Part shown: positions 43,344 through 51,720 of the stretch, in pieces
Position numbering within the stretch: position 1 is the first letter of the stretch
How the letters are laid out: every line of letters begins with the position of its first letter
DNA from: Pseudomonadota bacterium
Lineage (GTDB): Bacteria > Pseudomonadota > Alphaproteobacteria > Rhizobiales > Rhizobiaceae
DNA: 64,000 nt
Direction: 5' to 3'
NCBI GenBank assembly: GCA_023451735.1
Contig: JAEXYH010000053.1
Location: 88,191-152,190, forward strand
Notes under the pieces: model-generated
Database searches by the model: none
Seen by the model: only the letters and a program-made list of their open reading frames with translations
Told to the model about the DNA's origin: nothing
Program-made: the position numbers and the translations under genes

Positions 43344-43853
43344 TTAGCCCGCGCTGATAAGCATCCGATAAACTTGGCCTGAATCATCCGAGGCTCCAAC
43401 CCAACGGTGCCCCCTGCTTTCCAGTTCTGTCGCAAGGAATGCGGGCTCACGCGCGAGAAGCACAAACAAGACTTCGCCTGGCTCCATAAGCGAAAGTCGC
43501 GACAAAACCTTTTCCATCGGCACCGGTGGTGGCGCATCAACAAGATCGAGTTGCCACAGCGGCTCCGGCCAATCCGAAGCGTCTTCGGCACCGCTTGATA
43601 CGGCAACCCAAGCCGCGTGGTCAGCTATTGGCGAAAAGGAAATTTCCCAGTCGCCGCCATCAAGCTCCTGCGTTTCACTTGAAAAACCCCGCCTGCTCAT
43701 CAGCGATAGGAGCGGTGTCGGCTTGAATGTGGAAAGAAGGCGCAGCCCCTCCCCCGGCGCCAATGACTGAACTGCGGCCATGATGTCCTGAAAAGGCTCC
43801 CCGCCCTCACGCAGGAGCGGACGGACATCAAGTTCCCTGTAAACCTGCGGCAT
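43344..43853 (-). CDS. Tandem DUF2249 domain protein
   Basis: A 169-residue protein with two DUF2249-like copies (about residues 5-85 and 95-165). Each has the pattern of a conserved D near the N-terminus (ELDVRPL, QLDLVDA), a loop with Pro-Gly-Glu (APGEGL, EPGEVL) and Trp near the C-terminus. DUF2249 proteins are found with denitrification and NO genes; their function is not established. It follows the single-domain DUF2249 gene on the same strand with a 70-base gap, and both are divergent from hemN. Confidence 0.75.
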   Translation of the reverse strand: MPQVYRELDVRPLLREGGEPFQDIMAAVQSLAPGEGLRLLSTFKPTPLLSLMSRRGFSSETQELDGGDWEISFSPIADHAAWVAVSSGAEDASDWPEPLWQLDLVDAPPPVPMEKVLSRLSLMEPGEVLFVLLAREPAFLATELESRGHRWVGASDDSGQVYRMLISAG

Positions 43854-43923
43854 TCGGAGCCTCCTGACTTCGGAACATGGCTACGTCACATAATGCCGTG
43901 GAACCCCTACCCGCGGACCTAGA

Positions 43924-44205
43924 TCAGTGATTTCCACCACAGGAGCAGCCGCAACCATCATGCTTGAGCCGCTTGAGCTCCACCTTCCAGATCTGAGGGC
44001 CATGCTCGAGATATTCCCATCCGAAAAGACCGGAGAAATGCGCGTCGAGATGCATGCGCAACGGAATTGGATCATGATCCACGATAAGTTGCAGTGTCTC
44101 GCCCGGTTCAAGTGTCTCCAGCGTGCCGAAAATGCGTCGATGGCGCTGAGCCCCCGGAATCTCGCGAACGTCGATCAAGAGAACCTCACCAAGCTTTGCA
44201 GTCAT
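43924..44205 (-). CDS. DUF2249 domain protein with Cys-rich C-terminus
   Basis: A 93-residue protein: one DUF2249 domain (LLIDVREIPGAQRH, FGTLETLEPGETLQL, DHDPIPLRMHLD, FGWEYLEHGPQIWKV) and a short tail, HDGCGCSCGGNH, with three cysteines that could bind metal. The chosen ATG at 44205 follows AAGGA; 44223 is an alternative. The gene shares an NnrR-type box with the divergent hemN, so it is likely induced by NO. The function is unknown; binding of copper, heme or iron is a guess from the Cys-rich tail. Confidence 0.75.
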   Translation of the reverse strand: MTAKLGEVLLIDVREIPGAQRHRRIFGTLETLEPGETLQLIVDHDPIPLRMHLDAHFSGLFGWEYLEHGPQIWKVELKRLKHDGCGCSCGGNH

Positions 44206-44295
44206 CGTTTTATAGTCCTTCATCTGCCCGCGAGATATGTCCGGCCTGGGGCGCGGCCCGTGGTCTTCCGCTAACACGTGCAAAATTGCCTCTCC

Positions 44296-44309
44296 TTGTT
44301 TCGGCTCAA
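44296..44309. promoter_or_regulatory. Candidate NnrR/Fnr box shared by hemN and the DUF2249 genes
   Basis: TTGTTTCGGCTCAA lies midway between the divergent starts at 44205 and 44409. From its centre, start sites 41 bases away on either side would give leaders of about 56 and 65 bases, so one site could serve both directions. The right arm extends as CAAAG, as in the nor boxes. Confidence 0.55.
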
Positions 44310-44408
44310 AGAAGTGGCAGATGCGGCCAATCTGCTTGGTGCTTGGCATTCGGCAAAGAAGGATAGGGGTGCAGTCTCTAGCCTCGCTCCTGTCACAGGA
44401 GTTAAACG

Positions 44409-45761
44409 ATGAAGAGAAGTATTCTTGAGCGATATGGCGATGCCCGCCTGCCCCGCTATACCAGTTATCCGACTGCCCCACGGTTTTCTCCGACGATCGG
44501 TGCCGGGACCTACTGCGACTGGTTGTCCCAGGTCGATTGCGACAAGCCTATTTCGCTTTATGTCCATATCCCCTTCTGTCGCAGCATGTGCTGGTATTGC
44601 GGCTGCCACACGACGATCACCTTGAAAGACCAGCCAATCCTCGACTATCTCGACGTCCTTAAGCGCGAAATAAGTCTCGTGGCTGGGGCGATGCCGGGAA
44701 AGCCGAGAATTGCTACGGTCCATTTCGGAGGCGGCACGCCGACGATCATGGAAGCCTCTGAATTTCTTGATCTCGACTTCCACCTGCGCAGTCATTTCGC
44801 TTTTTCCGAGAATACGGAACTGGCCGTGGAGATCGATCCTCGCACTCTCACCGATGCCATGATCTCTGCACTCGGCAAAGCCGGCGTCACCCGCGCGAGC
44901 CTTGGCGTGCAGAGTTTCGACCCCAAGGTGCAGGAGGCGATCAATCGCACACAGACTGCAGCACAGACCCGCATCGCGACTGAAGGCCTTCGCGCCGCCG
45001 GTGTCAGCAGCATCAACTTCGATCTCATTTATGGCCTGCCGCACCAGACAGTCGCTTCCGCAATCGAAACGGCGGAAACCGCCATATCGATGCGGCCTGA
45101 CCGTTTTGCCGTATTCGGTTATGCCCATGTTCCGACCTTTAAGAAACATCAGCGCCTGATCGATGAGGCAAGCCTTGCGGACACAGCCGCCCGCCATGCA
45201 CAAGCCGAAGCGATTGCCGAAACTTTACTCGATGCCGGATACAGGCAGATCGGGCTCGACCATTTTGCCCTTCTTGGGGACAGCCTTTCGATAGCCGCCA
45301 AAACCGGATCGCTGCATCGCAATTTTCAAGGGTACACAACGGACGACTGTAAAACTTTGATCGGCTTCGGCGCCTCATCGATCGGCCGTTCACCCGATGG
45401 ATACGTACAGAATGAGGTCGCGATCGGCAGATACGTACAGTCCGTTGCAAGCGGGCAGTTCGCCACAGCCAAAGGCTACCGCCTGACCGCCGATGACCGG
45501 ATGAGAGCCGAGATCATCGAGCGGATCATGTGCGATTTTTCGGTTGATCTCGCCGCAATATGCCGGGACCATGATCTTTCGGCAGATGTGGTCGTGAATG
45601 GGAATCTACAGCTTCAACGTCTACTCGCAGATAAGATCGTCACCTTAGAGAACGGCGTCCTGCGCCTGTGCGGTGAAGAACGTTTTCTGGTAAGGGCGGT
45701 TGCTGCCTGTTTCGACGCCTACCTGGACCAGGCAGGCCGCGCCCATTCCAAGGCAGCTTGA
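44409..45761 (+). CDS. hemN: Oxygen-independent coproporphyrinogen III oxidase
   Basis: A 450-residue radical-SAM enzyme with the cluster motif CRSMCWYCGC (C-x3-C-x2-C), YTSYPTAP near the N-terminus, GGGTPT and GFGASSIG. It makes protoporphyrinogen without oxygen, needed for heme when respiration on nitrogen oxides replaces oxygen. A hemN copy in the denitrification island, between nap and nor and next to an NnrR-type box, is known from rhizobia. The gene is convergent with norD, separated by a strong terminator. Confidence 0.94.
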   Translation: MKRSILERYGDARLPRYTSYPTAPRFSPTIGAGTYCDWLSQVDCDKPISLYVHIPFCRSMCWYCGCHTTITLKDQPILDYLDVLKREISLVAGAMPGKPRIATVHFGGGTPTIMEASEFLDLDFHLRSHFAFSENTELAVEIDPRTLTDAMISALGKAGVTRASLGVQSFDPKVQEAINRTQTAAQTRIATEGLRAAGVSSINFDLIYGLPHQTVASAIETAETAISMRPDRFAVFGYAHVPTFKKHQRLIDEASLADTAARHAQAEAIAETLLDAGYRQIGLDHFALLGDSLSIAAKTGSLHRNFQGYTTDDCKTLIGFGASSIGRSPDGYVQNEVAIGRYVQSVASGQFATAKGYRLTADDRMRAEIIERIMCDFSVDLAAICRDHDLSADVVVNGNLQLQRLLADKIVTLENGVLRLCGEERFLVRAVAACFDAYLDQAGRAHSKAA

Positions 45762-45780
45762 ACGATCGCTGTAAAAAGAT

Positions 45781-45809
45781 GGACCCGGCCTTCGGGCAAG
45801 GCCGGGTCC
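45781..45809. terminator. Terminator between hemN and norD
   Basis: A perfect 12-base-pair stem (GGACCCGGCCTT / AAGGCCGGGTCC) with a five-base loop lies between the convergent genes. On the minus strand it is followed by ATCTTTTTAC, so it mainly ends norCBQD; the plus side has no T run. Confidence 0.75.
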
Positions 45810-45829
45810 TCGCTGCGGTCGGTTGGGGG

Positions 45830-47728
45830 TCAGCCGACCAGCCCGCGATAGATGGCCGGAAGCGCCGAAGGCAGCTTGCGTATATCCGGGACGACTGCAA
45901 ATCCATGCTGGCCAAAGATCGCCGGCACATAGGATTTCGCATCCTGATCGACAGTGACGCCGAACACCTGAACACCCTTGCGCCGAGCTTCAATCACCGA
46001 GCGGCGCGTATCTTCCAGCGCAAACCGGCCTTCGTAATGATCGACATCATTGGGTTTGCCGTCGGTCAGCACCAGCATCAGGTGCTTGCGGTTGGGCTGT
46101 TCGGACAGTTTTGCCGCAGCATGGCGGATGGCCGCGCCGATGCGGGTATAATAGCCGGGCTTCAGCGAGGCGATGCGGCGGCGCACGGCATGGTTCATCG
46201 GCTCGTCGAAAGCCTTGATGGTTTCCACCCGTACCCAATCGCGCCGACGCGAGGTGAAGGTGAGGATGGAGTGGTTATCACCACAGGCGGAGAGCCCCTC
46301 GGCCAGCACCATCAACGCCTCCTTCTCCACATCGAGCACGCGGCGGTTGTTGAACCAGGAATCCGTCGAAAGCGATACATCGACCAGCAGCGTCACCGCC
46401 AGATCATGCGCCTGCGGCCGGCTCATCAGGTGGATGCGATCGGAACATTCGCCGCTGGTCTTCAGGTCGGTGCGACTGCGTACGACGGCGTCGAGATCGA
46501 GAGCGGAACCATCGCACTGGCCACGCAGCATCTCGCGTTTCGGCCGCATCACCTCGAACTGCCGCCGCACCCGGCGAATGAGGTGCTTGACCTCTTCGGA
46601 CTGCGGGAAATCCTCGCCCTCCAGCGGCGCCGGACCGGCAAATACCCGGCAATGATCGCGCAGATAGACGCCGCGGCGATAATCCCATTCGGGATAGGTG
46701 AGTTCGGCGACAAAAGGCGTATGCACCAACGCTTCCGGCGGCAGGTCGAGATCGAAACGGAACTTTGCCGATGGCCGCCCCTTGCGCTCGCCGAGCGTCA
46801 TCTCGTCCAATTCGTCGGCAGCCGCCGCGTCATGATCGTCGCTGTCGTCACCGGGACGATCAACATTGACCATCTCCGCCATTGCGAGGATCTTTTCGAA
46901 ACGGTTGAGGATGAACGGGCTGCGCTCTCCCTTCTTCTGCGACCCTTTTTCGCGCACGGCGATATGGCGGCCACCCGCCATGGCACCCTGCGATGCACCG
47001 CCAGCGGGGCGATCCTCTTCCTGCCGTGGTTCGGCCTCCTCGCGCGACAGCGCATCCGGCCAGAGCGGCACCGGCAACATGGGCAGATAACCGGGCGGTG
47101 CCTTCAGCGGCCAGGGACCCGCCTTGTACAAAGGCGCAAGACCGGCGCCATGCCTTAGGAGATCACCGATGCGGTTTTCCACCATCTGCTCGATGCGCGG
47201 CAGTTTCCCGCGCTGACGTTGTTGGATCAACGACAGGCAGAGATTTTCATAACGCGGCCTCAACCCAGGGAAGGCTTCAAGCACATCCTCCACTCGGCGC
47301 GCCGCCTGTTCGAGCAGAGCCAGATCGCGGCGAAGCGGATCGGTTTCATGGATCGGTTGGAGGTCCATCCGTGCCATGACCGCCGCCAGCCAGAGATAAA
47401 GGTCGCGGTTGAGATCGCGCTCTGGCATCAGGTCGAGCACAGGCGGCAACATCAACGATGCCTCGTCGCGAGCGGGCTGAACGAGCTTTTCCTCGCCCAA
47501 CCCCATACGCTGGCGAAGTTTCAGGCGATGCGCGGATGCCTTGCCCCGGGCGGGAACGAGCTGCACCGCCCGCTCGCCGCCAAAACCACGGAAACAGACG
47601 GAGAGAACCGGAAGCACCTCTTCCAGCTTCACCGCCGCCATCTCATATCGCGGCCAGGTGCGGGTATTGCCGGCAAAATTGTGCCAGGCACGCCCCACGG
47701 TTTCTTCGAGTTCGAGAAAATCCAGCAT
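45830..47728 (-). CDS. norD: NorD: VWA-domain protein for NO reductase activation
   Basis: A 632-residue protein with an N-terminal helical region and a C-terminal von Willebrand A domain (about residues 440-630). The MIDAS motif is DVSLSTD, and VLTDGKPNDVDHYEGR contributes the third metal loop. NorD works with the MoxR-type ATPase NorQ to insert or activate metal (FeB) in NO reductase. It is the last gene of norCBQD, 12 bases after norQ. Confidence 0.92.
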   Translation of the reverse strand: MLDFLELEETVGRAWHNFAGNTRTWPRYEMAAVKLEEVLPVLSVCFRGFGGERAVQLVPARGKASAHRLKLRQRMGLGEEKLVQPARDEASLMLPPVLDLMPERDLNRDLYLWLAAVMARMDLQPIHETDPLRRDLALLEQAARRVEDVLEAFPGLRPRYENLCLSLIQQRQRGKLPRIEQMVENRIGDLLRHGAGLAPLYKAGPWPLKAPPGYLPMLPVPLWPDALSREEAEPRQEEDRPAGGASQGAMAGGRHIAVREKGSQKKGERSPFILNRFEKILAMAEMVNVDRPGDDSDDHDAAAADELDEMTLGERKGRPSAKFRFDLDLPPEALVHTPFVAELTYPEWDYRRGVYLRDHCRVFAGPAPLEGEDFPQSEEVKHLIRRVRRQFEVMRPKREMLRGQCDGSALDLDAVVRSRTDLKTSGECSDRIHLMSRPQAHDLAVTLLVDVSLSTDSWFNNRRVLDVEKEALMVLAEGLSACGDNHSILTFTSRRRDWVRVETIKAFDEPMNHAVRRRIASLKPGYYTRIGAAIRHAAAKLSEQPNRKHLMLVLTDGKPNDVDHYEGRFALEDTRRSVIEARRKGVQVFGVTVDQDAKSYVPAIFGQHGFAVVPDIRKLPSALPAIYRGLVG

Positions 47729-47740
47729 CGCGTCCTCCCC

Positions 47741-48544
47741 TTAACGAATTACCGCCTGCATCAGTTCGAGAAGGGCCGTGCGCACATCCGGCTCGTCGGT
47801 CAGAGGCTCGATCATGGCCGAGCGCACCGCATCGCGCGGCTCCAGACCAGCATCGATCAGGCTTGCGCAATAGACCAGAAGACGGGTGGAAACGCCCTCT
47901 TCCAGATCATGGCCTTTCAACGCCCGCAGGCGACGGGCAAGTTCAACCAACGGCTCCACACAGGCTGTATCGAGGCCGCTTTCCTCCGCCACGACCTCGA
48001 TCTCGCGTGCCTTGGGCAGGAAATCGAATTCGATCGCGACAAAACGCTGGCGTGTCGAGGGTTTGAGCGTTTTCAACAGACTCTGGTAGCCGGGATTGTA
48101 GGAAACGACGAGCATGAAAGAACCCGGTGCTTCAAGCTGTTCGCCAGTACGTTCCAAGGGCAAGATGCGGCGGTCGTCGGTCAGTGGATGCAGAACGACG
48201 GCAACATCCTTGCGGGCCTCCACCACTTCATCGAGATAGCAGATGCCGCCATCGCGCACCGCCCGCGTCAGCGGACCGTCGACCCAGACCGTATCGCCAC
48301 CCTTCAGTAGGTAACGACCGGTCAGGTCGGCAGCAGCGAGATCGTCGTGGCAGGACACGGTGGTCAACGGCAGGCCGAGCTTTGCCGCCATATGGCCGAC
48401 GAAACGGGTCTTGCCGCAGCCGGTCGGGCCTTTCAGGAGCAGAGGCAGCTGGCGTGTCCAAGCGGTTTCGAACAGAACACATTCATTGCCAGCCGGCGCA
48501 TAGGCCGGGATCTGGGATATCGAGTGACGCAGAAGCATGTTCAT
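47741..48544 (-). CDS. norQ: NorQ: MoxR-type AAA ATPase
   Basis: A 267-residue AAA ATPase: Walker A GPTGCGKTRF near residue 40 and Walker B GICYLDEVVEAR near 100; MoxR-family chaperones of this kind pair with VWA proteins. ATG at 48544 has AAGGAA eight bases before it and gives the usual NorQ N-terminus; the frame extends to 48610 but the extra part does not match the family. With NorD it activates NorCB. Confidence 0.92.
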   Translation of the reverse strand: MNMLLRHSISQIPAYAPAGNECVLFETAWTRQLPLLLKGPTGCGKTRFVGHMAAKLGLPLTTVSCHDDLAAADLTGRYLLKGGDTVWVDGPLTRAVRDGGICYLDEVVEARKDVAVVLHPLTDDRRILPLERTGEQLEAPGSFMLVVSYNPGYQSLLKTLKPSTRQRFVAIEFDFLPKAREIEVVAEESGLDTACVEPLVELARRLRALKGHDLEEGVSTRLLVYCASLIDAGLEPRDAVRSAMIEPLTDEPDVRTALLELMQAVIR

Positions 48545-48613
48545 CGGAAATTTCCTTGAAGATGAGGGGAAAGTCACGGCCCGCGGCTTCAGGAGCACGG
48601 GCCGGGACATTGC

Positions 48614-49960
48614 TCATTCGGCCGGTTCGGCGATGCCGCCAACCGCCGAGGCGTGCTCCTTGCCGGGCACGAGAATGGCCCAGACGAACATCAATGCCGA
48701 GATGAGGACGAAGACACCGGAGCCCAGGCGGACCCAATAGAACAACGCCAATTGTTCCTGCACGTCCATGTAACCTTCGCCCAGCACGCGCTGCAGATGC
48801 ACCTGCAGAACACCGGCAAAGGTAAGTGCGAAGGTCATTACCGACATCGCTGTACACATCATCCAGAAGGACACCACGGACAGCCACTGGTTATACGGCT
48901 TGCGGCCACGGATTTCCGGAACGGCATAGGCCATGATGGCTAGGTTGAGCATGACATAGGCGCCGAAGAAGGCGAGATGGCCGTGCGCTGCGGTGATCTG
49001 CGTGCCGTGGGTGTAATAGTTCACCGAGGACAGCGTGTGCAGGAAACCCCAGACGCCGGCACCGAAGAAGGCCATGACCGAGCAGCCGATCGACCAAAGG
49101 AGCGCGGCGCGGTTTGGGTGCTTGCGTCCGGCCTTCCATGTCATCACGAAGGTGAAGATGACCATGGTGAAGAAGGGTGCGACTTCGAGCGTCGAAAACA
49201 GCGAACCGATCCACTGCCAGTAACCCGGAGCGCCGATCCAGTAATAGTGGTGGCCTGTACCGAGAATGCCGGAAAACAGCGCCAGGCCGACAATGACATA
49301 GAGCCATTTCTCGACCACTTCGCGGTCGATACCGTTGAGCTTGATCATCAGGAAGGCCAGGACCGAAGCCATGATCAGCTCCCACACGCCTTCCACCCAC
49401 AGGTGGACGACATACCACCAGTACATCTTGTCGAGCGCGAGGTTGGCCGGATTGTAGAAGGAAAACAGGAAGAAGATCGCGATCCCCCAGAGACCAAAGA
49501 TCAGAATGTTGGTGACGACGGTCTTGCGGCCCTTCAGTGAGGTCATGGTGACGTTGAAGAGGAACATCAGGCAGACGATGACGATACCGACCTTGATGGC
49601 AAAGGGCTGTTCGAGGAATTCACGCCCTTCATGGATCTTGAGCATGTAACCGACCACCGCGACCGCAGCAGCGATAAGGAAGATCCAGAACTGCGCAATC
49701 GCCAGCTTCGGGCTGTAGAGCTCGGTTTCCGCTTCTTCGGGAAGCAGGTAATAGGTTGCCCCCATGAAGCCGATCAGAAGCCAGACGATCAGCGCATTGG
49801 TATGGATCATCCTGACGACGTTGAACGGCAGGAGTTCGGACAGGGTATTGGGCATGACATAGATCGTGCCGGCCAGAACGCCGAACAGGACCTGAGCCAG
49901 GAAAAGACCGATCGCGCCATAGAAATACAGCATCGCGACCTTTTGAGTTTGGTATTTCAT
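48614..49960 (-). CDS. norB: Nitric oxide reductase large subunit
   Basis: A 448-residue membrane protein with 12 predicted spans, the cytochrome-c-dependent NO reductase (cNor) catalytic subunit. Conserved ligands are visible: His in MIHTNALIVW (low-spin heme), HLWVEGVWEL (FeB His plus Glu), GHHYYWIG (the two FeB histidines) and THGTQITAAHGHLAF (heme His residues). It reduces NO to nitrous oxide. There is no N-terminal quinol-oxidase extension, so it is not qNor. It follows norC by 28 bases and precedes norQ by 69. Confidence 0.96.
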   Translation of the reverse strand: MKYQTQKVAMLYFYGAIGLFLAQVLFGVLAGTIYVMPNTLSELLPFNVVRMIHTNALIVWLLIGFMGATYYLLPEEAETELYSPKLAIAQFWIFLIAAAVAVVGYMLKIHEGREFLEQPFAIKVGIVIVCLMFLFNVTMTSLKGRKTVVTNILIFGLWGIAIFFLFSFYNPANLALDKMYWWYVVHLWVEGVWELIMASVLAFLMIKLNGIDREVVEKWLYVIVGLALFSGILGTGHHYYWIGAPGYWQWIGSLFSTLEVAPFFTMVIFTFVMTWKAGRKHPNRAALLWSIGCSVMAFFGAGVWGFLHTLSSVNYYTHGTQITAAHGHLAFFGAYVMLNLAIMAYAVPEIRGRKPYNQWLSVVSFWMMCTAMSVMTFALTFAGVLQVHLQRVLGEGYMDVQEQLALFYWVRLGSGVFVLISALMFVWAILVPGKEHASAVGGIAEPAE

Positions 49961-49988
49961 CGCATGTTTCTCCTTGGGTCCAAGCTCA

Positions 49989-50441
49989 TCAACCGGCGTC
50001 GTTCGGCGGCCATTTCTGGGTGTTGATCTTGCTCGTCCAGTCGAGGAAGGCGGCGAGGTCGTTCAGTTCCTGTTCGGTCAGGTTGAACTGCGGCATCTGG
50101 CGCCGCCCCTCGATGCCCGAAGGCTGTGCAGCCATCCAGGCTTTCAAGCTTTCGCGGGCGCTTTCCGGGTCGTCGTTACCGCCATAACGAACCCAGACAT
50201 TGCCAAGCTCAGGCGCAAAATAGGCGCCTTCACCCAGCAAGGTGTGACAATTGATACAGGAGTTCTTCTCCCATACATGTTTGCCGCGAGCGACGCTGTC
50301 ATTGAGCGTGGTTTCATTGGTAGAAGTGGTGCGGATGTACCAATGGCTATGCGCAGTCAGCCCCACGAAAATTGCGAAGAAGAAGATGGACCCGCCGTAA
50401 AACACGTTGCGGGCGCCGGTCTTGGTGAGGCGCTCTGCCAT
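49989..50441 (-). CDS. norC: Nitric oxide reductase cytochrome c subunit
   Basis: A 150-residue NorC: an N-terminal membrane anchor (about residues 15-32), the heme motif CINCH in NSCINCHTLLGEGAYFAPELG and a Met ligand in GRRQMPQF. It donates electrons to NorB. It is the first gene of the norCBQD operon, with an NnrR-type box 128 bases upstream. Confidence 0.95.
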   Translation of the reverse strand: MAERLTKTGARNVFYGGSIFFFAIFVGLTAHSHWYIRTTSTNETTLNDSVARGKHVWEKNSCINCHTLLGEGAYFAPELGNVWVRYGGNDDPESARESLKAWMAAQPSGIEGRRQMPQFNLTEQELNDLAAFLDWTSKINTQKWPPNDAG

Positions 50442-50568
50442 ACCTCCGTCCTTTCATCTGCCGCAGACATTGCTACGGCTCAAACATCCCCCGCCACGTA
50501 AGATCTGGCGATCCACTCGCCGGGCCGTGCAGGACGTGTTCCTTCTAGTGTTCGGGGAGAAGCCTTCT

Positions 50569-50582
50569 TTGTGCATTGGCAA
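50569..50582. promoter_or_regulatory. Candidate NnrR box before norCBQD
   Basis: TTGTGCATTGGCAA, flanked so that arms extend to TTCTTTG and CAAAGAA, a seven-base palindrome around eight bases. The same arms occur in the norE box. It lies about 134 bases before norC, implying a leader near 90 bases if activation is from about -41. Confidence 0.65.
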
Positions 50583-50599
50583 AGAACGAAGATATTGGT

Positions 50600-50872
50600 T
50601 CAGGCAGTTGCCAGAATGATCACCGGCCGCACTATCGCTGCAGCAAGCAGAAGCGCGCACCAGAGCATCAGGCAGGCTGCCATGGCGCGCTGGCCGTGGC
50701 GCAGTTCCATGAAATCGAGGATGACGAAACGCGCCTTGATGAAGGCGGCCATCAGCACGGCACCGATGGCGATCAAATCTCCGGCCGAAAGTGTCGCGAT
50801 CACCGCACCGCTAATGGCCAGAAAAAAGACGGCAAGGAAGGTCCGGGCGAGCGGAAAACGGGCGAAAAACAT
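50600..50872 (-). CDS. norF: NorF: small membrane protein of NO reductase
   Basis: A 90-residue protein of the cytochrome-oxidase subunit IV-like (prokaryotic) family with three hydrophobic spans, a typical FIKARFVILDFMELRHG stretch in the middle and AAAIVRPVI at the end. NorF supports NO reductase activity together with NorE in other denitrifiers. It lies six bases behind norE; a 158-base gap with an NnrR box then precedes norC. Confidence 0.87.
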   Translation of the reverse strand: MFFARFPLARTFLAVFFLAISGAVIATLSAGDLIAIGAVLMAAFIKARFVILDFMELRHGQRAMAACLMLWCALLLAAAIVRPVIILATA

Positions 50873-50878
50873 GGTTGG

Positions 50879-51448
50879 TCACACCAGATAGATGATCGGG
50901 AACATCACCAGCCAGACGAGGTCGATGGCGTGCCAGAGCGTGGTGATGAGAAGAATATTGCCCCGCGCTGGCCGCCAGGCGACGAGAAGAAGAACGATGC
51001 TGCCGAAGATCACATGCAGCAGGTGAAAGCCGGTTACGAGGAAATAGAGTTCGAAAAAATAATGAAGTGAGGCATCGATCGTGAAGGCGATCTCGCCGGC
51101 ATATTCGAACACCTTGATGACAGCGAACAACAAACCGAAACCAGCGGCAATGCAGAGTGGAACACGCGCCTGGTGCGGCTCCGCACGGTGCTTGGCCGCA
51201 ATCGCCGCCTGCCAGCCGCTGGTCAGCAACACGACCGTGTTGGCCGCGGCCAGGCCGGGGCTGATGTGAAGCCGGGCCGCGGCAAAATCGACGGGGTAAA
51301 GACCCGACATGATGAGAAAAGCAGCGAGCAGAATTCCAAAAGCGATCAGCTCGCTCCAGACCAATATCCAGAGCAGCAGCGTATCCTCGCCTATCTCCGC
51401 ACCGGCTGATGGGACGGCGGCAAGGTCGTCCGGTGTATCGAAATGCAT
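50879..51448 (-). CDS. norE: NorE: cytochrome-oxidase subunit III-like protein
   Basis: A 189-residue membrane protein of the COX3 family with about five spans and the conserved LLWILVWSELIAFG, HYFFELYFLVTGFHLLHVI and WHAIDLVWLVMFPIIYLV segments. It has been linked to full NO reductase activity. The open frame reaches 51592, but AAGGGG seven bases before the ATG at 51448 and the family N-terminus favour that start. Its box at 51485-51508 lies between it and the divergent small-membrane-protein gene. Confidence 0.9.
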   Translation of the reverse strand: MHFDTPDDLAAVPSAGAEIGEDTLLLWILVWSELIAFGILLAAFLIMSGLYPVDFAAARLHISPGLAAANTVVLLTSGWQAAIAAKHRAEPHQARVPLCIAAGFGLLFAVIKVFEYAGEIAFTIDASLHYFFELYFLVTGFHLLHVIFGSIVLLLVAWRPARGNILLITTLWHAIDLVWLVMFPIIYLV

Positions 51449-51484
51449 AACCATGCCCCTTGGTCTAGGGCAGCGCCAAAAGGT

Positions 51485-51508
51485 GTTCTTTGCGTTTGGG
51501 CAAAGAAC
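51485..51508. promoter_or_regulatory. Candidate NnrR box between norE and the nnrU/nnrS operon
   Basis: A perfect 8-base palindrome, GTTCTTTG-N8-CAAAGAAC, with TTGCGTTTGGGCAA at its core (51490-51503). It lies between two divergent genes. A start site about 41 bases to the right would sit behind CAGTAT (51526-51531) and just before the ribosome-binding site of the gene at 51556. On the left side the spacing leaves almost no leader for norE, so the rightward direction fits better. Confidence 0.65.
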
Positions 51509-51555
51509 GGACTGCTCGGTCGGTTCAGTATGGCGGCATAATAAAGGAACCTGCC

Positions 51556-51711
51556 ATGACAGATGCACAAGTCGGCCTTCTGGTCGCAACACCGATCATC
51601 GTCGGTTTCGCGCTCACCCTCCAGCGGATGGGTGTGCTTCAGCGCGGCGGCACGCTTTCGGCGGTAGCTGCCTCGGTGATCATCGCCGCCGTCCTGTTCC
51701 TGCAGCAATAG
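51556..51711 (+). CDS. Small two-span membrane protein of the NO operon
   Basis: A 51-residue protein with two hydrophobic segments (about residues 8-23 and 33-49) joined by a short basic loop (LQRMGVLQRGG). AAAGGAA precedes the ATG, and the gene lies downstream of the NnrR-type box, nine bases before the hemerythrin-like gene. I do not recognise the family. It could be a small subunit or stabiliser of an NO-related membrane complex. The frame continues upstream to 51490, but that part overlaps the regulatory site. Confidence 0.65.
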   Translation: MTDAQVGLLVATPIIVGFALTLQRMGVLQRGGTLSAVAASVIIAAVLFLQQ

Positions 51712-51720
51712 GAGCACGGC

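Noticed and set aside
45758..47158. 466-codon plus-strand frame antisense to norD
   Set aside because: norD on the minus strand is a clear family member; the antisense frame is a high-GC shadow.
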